Assembly: GCF_049059935.1 (NCBI RefSeq)
Contig: NZ_JBMGQR010000043.1
Coordinates: forward strand, 1 to 35,721
DNA length: 35,721 bases
Direction: 5' to 3'
DNA from: JAURVT01 sp049059935
GTDB lineage: Bacteria > Actinomycetota > Actinomycetes > Propionibacteriales > Nocardioidaceae
Shown: one piece after another, positions 14,678-19,877 of the stretch
Layout of the letters: every line of letters begins with the position of its first letter
Position numbering within the stretch: position 1 is the first letter of the stretch
Notes under the pieces: model-generated
What the model was told of the DNA's origin: nothing
The model's input: the letters and a program-made list of their open reading frames with translations, nothing else
Databases searched by the model: none
Made by a program: the position numbers and the translations under genes

Positions 14678-14708
14678 CGGGGTCCTTTCACGGGCGTGGG
14701 GCCCGACC

Positions 14709-14714
14709 AACCTA
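14709..14714 (-). promoter_or_regulatory. -10-like TAGGTT upstream of the esterase gene
   Basis: On the minus strand TAGGTT is followed by a leader of about 25 nt containing GAAAGGA and then the ATG at 14677. I see no clear -35 at the expected distance. Confidence 0.35.
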
Positions 14715-14731
14715 GGCCATCGGCCCGGAGG

Positions 14732-15151
14732 TCAGGTGCGGCGGATGCGGATCGGTCCGCGGGCGGTCGACGGGTCGACGACCTGGCCGCGCTGGGTGAT
14801 CTGGACGTCGCCACGGTCGACGAGCCGACGAGCCGCGGCGCGTGCCGGCTCCATCAGGTCGCGCCAGTCGTCCCCGCCAACGGCGCGGGCGGCCTCGCTG
14901 GGGCAGATGGTCGCGTCCCGCGCACGTGCGTCCAGGAGCGTGAGGATGGTGCGCTCGAGCTCCTCGTCCTTGCTCGAGACACCCCGTCTGCGGCAGCCGT
15001 CGGAGCAGTAGCGGACCTGGTCCCAGTCGCGCTCCCACTTCTTGCGCCACTCGATGGTGCGGCCGCACGACGCGCACGTCTTGGACGGGTGCGTGGACGC
15101 GCCGCCGGTGCGGCCGCGGCGACCGCGCGAGCCCGTCAGCTGCCGGGCCAC
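14732..15151 (-). CDS. DUF2256-DUF3253 fusion protein
   Basis: A 139-residue protein in two parts. The first (about 20-58) is a small Cys-rich module, KTCASCGRTIEWRKKW ... VRYCSDGCRR, typical of DUF2256 and probably zinc-binding. The second (about 65-138) is a winged-helix-like DUF3253 domain (ERTILTLLDARARDATICPSEAARAVGG). DUF2256 is also found as a stand-alone protein, so this is a fusion. No biochemical role is known to me; a nucleic-acid-binding role is only a guess. Its start overlaps the end of the DUF4235 gene by 16 nt, so the two probably share a transcript. Confidence 0.82.
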   Translation of the reverse strand: MARQLTGSRGRRGRTGGASTHPSKTCASCGRTIEWRKKWERDWDQVRYCSDGCRRRGVSSKDEELERTILTLLDARARDATICPSEAARAVGGDDWRDLMEPARAAARRLVDRGDVQITQRGQVVDPSTARGPIRIRRT

Positions 15152-15438
15152 TCGCCGGTCCAGCGCTCGAACAGCCGGGCACCGCCGCGGTCGATCGAGG
15201 CCTTGACCACGGAGTAGATGGCGCCCTGGATGAGTGCGGCGACCATCAGCTCCTTGATCGGGTACTCCGACTCCAGGGGCTTGGGCGGGTCGGTCTTGTC
15301 GCCGGGCGAGGCGCGCTTCCAGACCTGCTTGAAGATCGCGCTCGCCAGGAGACCGCCCAGGATCGACGACACGAGACCGAACGGGCGGTACAGGATCTTG
15401 GCGGACGTGCTGGCCTTCTTCTCCGCGGGTGCGCTCAT
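15136..15438 (-). CDS. DUF4235 small membrane protein
   Basis: A 100-residue protein that begins with the characteristic DUF4235 stretch KILYRPFGLVSSILGGLLAS followed by IFKQVWKR. There are two probable membrane segments, at about 18-36 and 67-84, with a Pro/Lys-rich loop between them. The family is common in actinobacteria and has no known function. The ATG at 15438 is 6 nt after TAGCGT, so the transcript is probably leaderless. It is the first gene of a two-gene unit with the overlapping DUF2256-DUF3253 gene. Confidence 0.85.
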   Translation of the reverse strand: MSAPAEKKASTSAKILYRPFGLVSSILGGLLASAIFKQVWKRASPGDKTDPPKPLESEYPIKELMVAALIQGAIYSVVKASIDRGGARLFERWTGEWPGS

Positions 15439-15444
15439 CCTCCG

Positions 15445-15450
15445 ACGCTA
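15445..15450 (-). promoter_or_regulatory. -10-like TAGCGT, leaderless start of the DUF4235 gene
   Basis: On the minus strand TAGCGT is followed by CGGAGG and immediately by the ATG. The GGAGG touches the start codon, too close to act as a normal ribosome binding site, while the 6-nt distance fits a leaderless start. Confidence 0.45.
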
Positions 15451-15494
15451 TCGGCTGGCACGCCCGTCCGCAGCGGCGAAGGACGCGGGCGACG

Positions 15495-16373
15495 TCAGCT
15501 GGTGAGGACGGGGGCGGCCTCGCGGACGGCGAGGGTGGCGGACTGCCCGGTGGCGGTGAGCGGTTGGTCGATCGTCTCCCACTCGCCTCCGTCGACGCGG
15601 AATTGCACCTGGTAGGTCACGTCGACGCGGGGGCTGACGGCCTCGGTGGTGCGGGTGTAGCGGTGGGTGACGTCCTTGTTGGGGTAGGGCCCGCCGGGGT
15701 CGCTGGTGCGGGTGGTGGTGCCGTCGCCGGCGTGCCAGGTGTAGGTGGTGGCCTCGGCGACGATGTCGACGTCGTAGCCCAGCAGGTCGACGTTGCGCTC
15801 GAAGGTCGGTTCCTGCGCGTAGAAGATCGTGTCGAAGTTGACCAGGGTCTGGCCGGCGGGCTGGATCTGGATGTCGAGCGTCGGCAGCCCGATCCGTCGG
15901 ACCTCGGTGAGGACGATGCCGGGCGTGACCTGCGGCCGGACCTCGGGCGGGAGGTCGGCCGGGCTCGTGGGGACGGGCGGTGGGACGGCACCGCAGGAGG
16001 TTCCGAGCATCTCCCATGGTCCTCCGACCGGGCGCCCGAACAGCAACCACTGCGTCTGCCCGGGCTCGGGACAGACTTGTGCAGCTGCGCAAGCGACGTC
16101 AGTCCCGCGGCTCGCGCAGGCCGTCCGCCATTCGTACTGCCACGGAGGACCGGTATCAGTCTTGGTAGACGGAATCTGAGCGTCAGGCTCGGTCGGTCCC
16201 TGCTGCTTGCCGCCTGAGGACGTCCCTTCTCGAGACTTCGTCCCTTCGAGGTTGAAACCTCCCTGGCCGGGCGCATCGGGATTCACGCCATCGGCGCCCG
16301 CTGCTGGTGCGACCGCGAGCACAAGAATTGCAGCCACGAGAACGAACGTGCACCACTTCGGCAGCCGGCTCAT
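15495..16373 (-). CDS. secreted protein with PKD-like domain
   Basis: A 292-residue exported protein. A signal peptide covers about 1-27 (ending APAAGADG). A low-complexity polar region (30-75) follows, then a segment with four cysteines (C86, C95, C101, C127) that could form two disulfides, and a Pro-rich spacer (130-150). The C-terminal half has a PKD-like pattern (TWHAGDGTTT ... VTHRYTRT, about 211-240), as found in extracellular binding modules. The ATG overlaps the stop of the lipoprotein gene in an ATGA, which fixes the start and shows coupling; the in-frame extension upstream is ignored. Ligand and role are unknown. The first half is clearly lower in GC than the second. Confidence 0.75.
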   Translation of the reverse strand: MSRLPKWCTFVLVAAILVLAVAPAAGADGVNPDAPGQGGFNLEGTKSREGTSSGGKQQGPTEPDAQIPSTKTDTGPPWQYEWRTACASRGTDVACAAAQVCPEPGQTQWLLFGRPVGGPWEMLGTSCGAVPPPVPTSPADLPPEVRPQVTPGIVLTEVRRIGLPTLDIQIQPAGQTLVNFDTIFYAQEPTFERNVDLLGYDVDIVAEATTYTWHAGDGTTTRTSDPGGPYPNKDVTHRYTRTTEAVSPRVDVTYQVQFRVDGGEWETIDQPLTATGQSATLAVREAAPVLTS

Positions 16374-16924
16374 ACGGTCTCGCCTTGAAACACGACCACT
16401 CGCCACGCATCTCCGACGCGCTCCACCTGGAAACGAAGTGAGTAAGTAGCGTCGCTGCCCAATTGCGGACTGGCCCCGGCGCTCGGCACCGAAGTAACAG
16501 CGCCAGCCTTGACTTCGGTCACGACCGTGACCCGGTCGCCTTCTACTCGACCAATGGGCGAGACCGGCTGCCAGCCGGGACTGTTGAGGTTGCCACCGGC
16601 TGCGTAGATCTTCTCGTAGCCATCGGCATAAGTCTCACAGCCGGTGCAGTTTCGCGATGTCGACCTGAGGGGCGCTACATCTCCGGTGTTCGCGGCGTAG
16701 TTGAGGAGCTTGATGTAGTACTGCACGAACGCGACCGCCCCGTCGGCCGTATCCGCCTTGGCGGCGTCGGGGAGGGGAGGGGGCGTAGGGCCGGTGGGGG
16801 TGGGGGAGGCCGAGGTGGTGGGGGCGGAGGTGTCGCCGTCGACGGGGCCGACCGGGTCGTCGGTGCAGCCGGCGAGCAGGACGCACGCCAGCGCGGCGGT
16901 GGTCACGAAGGCGTTGATTCGCAT
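16370..16924 (-). CDS. DUF6318-type lipoprotein
   Basis: A 184-residue lipoprotein with signal peptide and lipobox LLAGC; Cys20 would be lipidated. A Thr/Pro/Ser-rich linker covers about 25-55. The mature domain begins ADGAVAFVQYYIKLLNYAANTGD and contains CTGC, resembling the actinobacterial DUF6318 family (NTF2-like shape, unknown function); I make this match from memory. It is the first gene of a coupled pair with the PKD-like secreted protein (ATGA overlap), so both probably act together at the cell surface. A -10-like TAGCGT lies 33 nt upstream of the ATG. GC falls sharply in the 3' half of the gene. Confidence 0.78.
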   Translation of the reverse strand: MRINAFVTTAALACVLLAGCTDDPVGPVDGDTSAPTTSASPTPTGPTPPPLPDAAKADTADGAVAFVQYYIKLLNYAANTGDVAPLRSTSRNCTGCETYADGYEKIYAAGGNLNSPGWQPVSPIGRVEGDRVTVVTEVKAGAVTSVPSAGASPQLGSDATYSLRFQVERVGDAWRVVVFQGETV

Positions 16925-16957
16925 CCGTCTGCTCCCGAGTCCTCGGCTGGTCCGGTC

Positions 16958-16963
16958 ACGCTA
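16958..16963 (-). promoter_or_regulatory. -10-like TAGCGT upstream of the lipoprotein gene
   Basis: On the minus strand TAGCGT lies 33 nt before the ATG at 16924, leaving a leader of about 26 nt that contains GGGAG. No convincing -35 is seen. The site is in the 161-bp divergent region shared with the peptidase-like gene. Confidence 0.3.
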
Positions 16964-17085
16964 GCGCCGGCGACGCTCGTGGGGCAGCCCTGTTCCGCGA
17001 TCTGTGGACAGCCAGATTCCCCGGAACGACGGGGCGCAAACCTGCGACGGGTTTGGTTTCGTCCGCATCGGGTAGGTCACCCCTC

Positions 17086-18360
17086 ATGCGTACGATCCGC
17101 CCGTCCTTCCTCGTGACGATCGCCGCCGTCGCGGTCGCCACCGTCGCCACCTCCGTCCCCGCCTCGGCCGGCACGGCCCACCACACCGCCCGCTGCTTCG
17201 ACGAGAGCGCCTCGCTCACCGTCGAGCAGGGCCGCCTCACCCGCCCGGCGCCGCAGGAGATCCTGCGCCGCAGCACCGCCGACGCCCGCGTGGAGAAGTT
17301 CCGCGACGACCTGTGCCGTGCGCGCGACGCCCGCGCCGCCGAGCGCGTCGTCGTCCGGCACGGCCACTCCCTGTGGGAGTGGGCCACCGCCCGCGCCCAG
17401 GGCCGCACCGCGGTCGCCGGCGACCTGCCCGGCGGCGACGACCGTCCGCTCTACTGGGCGCGCGTGTCGATGACCGCCGCCCTCGCGCAGTGGACGCCCG
17501 CCCGTGGCGTCGACGCCCGGCAGCGCGCGCGCCTGCAGGACCGCCTCGAGACCACCTCCCGAGGCCAGGACACCGTCCGCGTCCCGCGCGGCAAGGACGC
17601 CAAGCGGGTCATCGTCACCGGCTTCGACCCGTTCACGCTGGACGTGGACGCACGCATCGGCAACCCGTCCGGAGCCAACGCGCTGGCGCTCGACGGACGC
17701 CGGATCAAGACCGACGACGGCTGGGTGCGCGTCGAGACCGCGATGTTCCCGGTGCGCTGGGACGACTTCGCGGCCGGCGAGGTCGAGCGCACCCTCGCGC
17801 CGTTCGTCCGTCGCGGCAAGGCCGGGCTGGACGTCCTCGCGACCGTGAGCCAGGGCAGCCCCGGCGAGTTCGACCTGGAGGTCTGGAACGGCGCCAACCG
17901 CGGAGGGTTCGGCGACAACGAGAACCTCGAGCGCACCGGCATCGTCCCCATCCCCGCGGGCGTGCCCACCGTGAGGCCCCAGCCGCAGTTCACCCGCACC
18001 AACCTGCCCGTCGACGCCATGGCCGCGCGCAGCACCGGCGCCTACCCGGTGGTGGTCAACCACGAGATCGTGGAGCGCGACCCCGCCACGGGCACCGAGC
18101 GCACCACCACCGAGGGACCCACGCCCGGCTTCGAGGCCGTCTCGGGCGGTGGTGGCGACTACCTCTCCAACGAGATCGCCTACCGCGCCACGCTGCTCCG
18201 CGACGCCAAGCGGGCCGGCAACGTCGGCGGGCACATCCACACGCCGGTGCTCGGACTGCCTGGTGCGGGTGTGGTCACCGACGCCGACTACGAGGCGCGG
18301 CGCGCCGCGATCGTGGAGCAGACGACGGCCCTGGTGCGCGCGGCCGTCGACCTGTCCTGA
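17086..18360 (+). CDS. secreted pyroglutamyl-peptidase-I-like protein with Cys-to-Ser active site
   Basis: A 424-residue exported protein. A signal peptide ends near ASA at 26-28, an alpha-helical region of about 150 residues follows, and the C-terminal half resembles C15 pyroglutamyl peptidase I. The family entry motif is VIVTGFDPF with NPSGANALALDG, the catalytic Glu corresponds to Glu265 (DLEVWNGAN), and the His to His385 (GGHIHTP). Where the family has a catalytic Cys (normally V/L-C-N), this protein has DYLSN with Ser361. It is therefore either a serine variant or inactive. Family C15 enzymes are usually cytoplasmic and about 200 residues, so export and the extra N-terminal domain are also unusual. 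It starts at the ATG at 17086. Confidence 0.8.
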   Translation: MRTIRPSFLVTIAAVAVATVATSVPASAGTAHHTARCFDESASLTVEQGRLTRPAPQEILRRSTADARVEKFRDDLCRARDARAAERVVVRHGHSLWEWATARAQGRTAVAGDLPGGDDRPLYWARVSMTAALAQWTPARGVDARQRARLQDRLETTSRGQDTVRVPRGKDAKRVIVTGFDPFTLDVDARIGNPSGANALALDGRRIKTDDGWVRVETAMFPVRWDDFAAGEVERTLAPFVRRGKAGLDVLATVSQGSPGEFDLEVWNGANRGGFGDNENLERTGIVPIPAGVPTVRPQPQFTRTNLPVDAMAARSTGAYPVVVNHEIVERDPATGTERTTTEGPTPGFEAVSGGGGDYLSNEIAYRATLLRDAKRAGNVGGHIHTPVLGLPGAGVVTDADYEARRAAIVEQTTALVRAAVDLS

Positions 18361-18364
18361 GCGG

Positions 18365-18859
18365 TCAGCGACGCCACGGCGCTGCCGGCGGCTGGGCCCG
18401 CTGCACCTCGACCGCCCGGACCTGCTCCGACCCTGGGTTGGACCGGACGCCGTCGAGGAAGCGCCTGACCTCCTGGCTCAGCTGACGGTCGGCGAGGCGG
18501 ACCGTGACGACGACCGGGCCCGGTGGGGGACCGCCCGGCTGGTCGGACCGCTCGAGGTCGATCGCCCGGAGCATCGAGCGCCACTGGGTGTCGAGCTCGG
18601 TCCAGACGGCACGGGGGTCGACCAGGTCCGGGCGCACGGTCAGCACGGCGCGGACGGCGCCGACCGACCCGTCCCAGCCGATCGACGGCCCCGCCTGGGG
18701 ACGTGCGGCGCGCGGTGACGCGCCGGCCGGACGTCCCCACGCCTGTCGGACGGCGGGGACGCGGACGCGCGCCGCCGGAGCCTCGCGCCGACCGAAGAGC
18801 CACGCCCACAGGCTGGCGCCGTCGGGGTCCTCGAAGCCCGGCGGGCGGCGGTCGTCCAT
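18365..18859 (-). CDS. hypothetical protein, 164 residues
   Basis: I do not recognise this protein. It opens with a short acidic stretch and LWAWLFGRR, then a Pro/Arg/Ala-rich region (about 30-60), then a more ordered part with beta-rich segments (VGAVRAVLTVRPDLVDP, PVVVTVRLADRQLSQEVRRFL). There is no signal peptide or membrane segment. The ATG at 18859 lies 6 nt after TACGAT, a leaderless layout; the long open frame upstream to 19309 is probably non-coding. It is convergent with the peptidase-like gene, with only 4 bp between stops. Confidence 0.6.
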   Translation of the reverse strand: MDDRRPPGFEDPDGASLWAWLFGRREAPAARVRVPAVRQAWGRPAGASPRAARPQAGPSIGWDGSVGAVRAVLTVRPDLVDPRAVWTELDTQWRSMLRAIDLERSDQPGGPPPGPVVVTVRLADRQLSQEVRRFLDGVRSNPGSEQVRAVEVQRAQPPAAPWRR

Positions 18860-18865
18860 CGTCGG

Positions 18866-18871
18866 ATCGTA
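18866..18871 (-). promoter_or_regulatory. -10-like TACGAT, leaderless start of the 164-residue protein
   Basis: On the minus strand TACGAT ends 6 nt before the ATG at 18859. This shared spacing is the main reason for choosing that start. Confidence 0.4.
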
Positions 18872-19125
18872 CGGCCGGGACGGGTCGCCCCGGGCGGTTC
18901 CCAGGCGGAATCGGGCCCTCCCCGACGGTGTTCTTCTACAGGTGTCGATGTGGGCGACGACACGTGCCGAGGGGGCGGTCGGTCGCGTCCCGGAACGGCG
19001 GGACGGCGCCCGCTCCGGACGGGCCTCGATCGACCGATGACACGCCGTGCCGTGGGGCCGAAAGGGGCTCTGACCTGGGGTGATGAGGTCCTGAACAAAT
19101 TTGTCGGTGCGAGTCGCCATTCTGC
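18872..19125. other. intergenic region upstream of nrdR, left part
   Basis: About 450 bp separate the hypothetical gene from nrdR. In this left part I see no convincing gene. It contains one AT-rich palindrome, ACAAATTTGT (19095-19104), which stands out in the GC-rich background. I looked for the conserved cores of a cobalamin riboswitch and did not find them. The right part (19126-19310) holds the nrdR promoter and NrdR boxes. Confidence 0.5.
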
Positions 19126-19155
19126 TTGCAACCGTCGGTGCCGCGGGAGTAGCGT
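19126..19155 (+). promoter_or_regulatory. nrdR-nrdJ promoter, TTGCAA-N18-TAGCGT
   Basis: TTGCAA (19126-19131) and TAGCGT (19150-19155) are 18 nt apart and fit -35 and -10 elements. The predicted transcript start falls inside the first NrdR-like box. The leader before the nrdR GTG would be about 150 nt. Confidence 0.5.
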
Positions 19156-19157
19156 CA

Positions 19158-19173
19158 CCCCTACATCTAGTAC
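19158..19173 (+). promoter_or_regulatory. NrdR box 1
   Basis: CCCCTACATCTAGTAC shares the core W-A-x-A-T-C-T-x-G-T with the NrdR box consensus ACACWATATMTTGTGT. It lies just after the -10. The same ACATCTAG core recurs exactly 31 bp downstream. Confidence 0.55.
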
Positions 19174-19188
19174 TTACACGGATGTAGT

Positions 19189-19204
19189 TATCCACATCTA
19201 GGTC
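19189..19204 (+). promoter_or_regulatory. NrdR box 2
   Basis: TATCCACATCTAGGTC repeats the ACATCTAG core 31 bp after box 1. Two 16-bp boxes three helical turns apart are the known operator layout for NrdR in E. coli and Streptomyces. Repression of nrdR-nrdJ by NrdR with bound dATP/ATP is expected. Confidence 0.55.
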
Positions 19205-19310
19205 CACACGATCGGCCCGGTCGCCCACAGGGGAACCGTCCCGGTCAACACGGAGTCCACAGGTTCGTCCCCAGGGGCGGGCCGCGCGAACCGCCGGAAG
19301 GAGGCGCACC

Positions 19311-19802
19311 GTGCACTGTCCCTACTGCCACCACACCGACACCCGCGTGCTCGACAGCCGGGTCAGCGACGACGGCGCCGCCATCCGTCGCCGCCGGGTC
19401 TGCCAGGAGTGCGAGAAGCGCTTCACCACGGTCGAGGCCATGCAGCTGACGGTCGTCAAGCGCTCCGGCGCCACCGAGCCGTTCGTCCGCGACAAGGCGG
19501 TCGCGGGCGTCGCCAAGGCGTGCAAGGGACGTCCGGTGTCCGCCGACGACCTCGCCCGCCTCGGCCAGCGGGTCGAGGCCGCGCTGCGCGAGGCCGGGTG
19601 CGCCGAGGTCCCGGCCCACGAGGTCGGCCTGGCCGTCCTCGAGCCGCTCAAGGAGCTCGACGAGGTCGCGTACCTGCGCTTCGCGAGCGTCTACAAGCAG
19701 TTCGACTCCGTCGACGACTTCGCGAGCGAGATCGCCTCGCTCATGGCGGCGGGAGCCGACGGCGAGATCGCCGAGCAGCAGGCCGCCCAGCGCGCCACCT
19801 GA
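19311..19802 (+). CDS. nrdR: transcriptional repressor NrdR
   Basis: NrdR senses ATP and dATP and represses ribonucleotide reductase genes. The 163-residue protein has the N-terminal zinc ribbon (Cys3, Cys6, Cys31, Cys34 in CPYC and CQEC), the basic RRRR patch that contacts DNA, and an ATP-cone domain at about 46-136. The GTG start follows GGAAGGAGG closely and gives the canonical MHCPYC beginning. It is the first gene of an nrdR-nrdJ operon, 75 nt before nrdJ, with two box-like sites in its promoter, so autoregulation is likely. The same order occurs in Streptomyces, with lexA nearby. Confidence 0.97.
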   Translation: MHCPYCHHTDTRVLDSRVSDDGAAIRRRRVCQECEKRFTTVEAMQLTVVKRSGATEPFVRDKAVAGVAKACKGRPVSADDLARLGQRVEAALREAGCAEVPAHEVGLAVLEPLKELDEVAYLRFASVYKQFDSVDDFASEIASLMAAGADGEIAEQQAAQRAT

Positions 19803-19877
19803 GCACCGCACCACCGCACACCGCACACCGCACAGCCACACGAGCACCACCTACCTACGGGGAAACCGGGAGCAGCA

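Noticed and set aside
18950..19201. 83-codon frame upstream of nrdR
   Set aside because: It covers the nrdR promoter and NrdR boxes and has no ribosome binding site or recognisable product.
18872..19310. Cobalamin riboswitch before nrdR-nrdJ
   Set aside because: A B12-dependent enzyme made this worth checking. I did not see the conserved B12-box or GCCACTG-type core. Covariance-model search would settle it.
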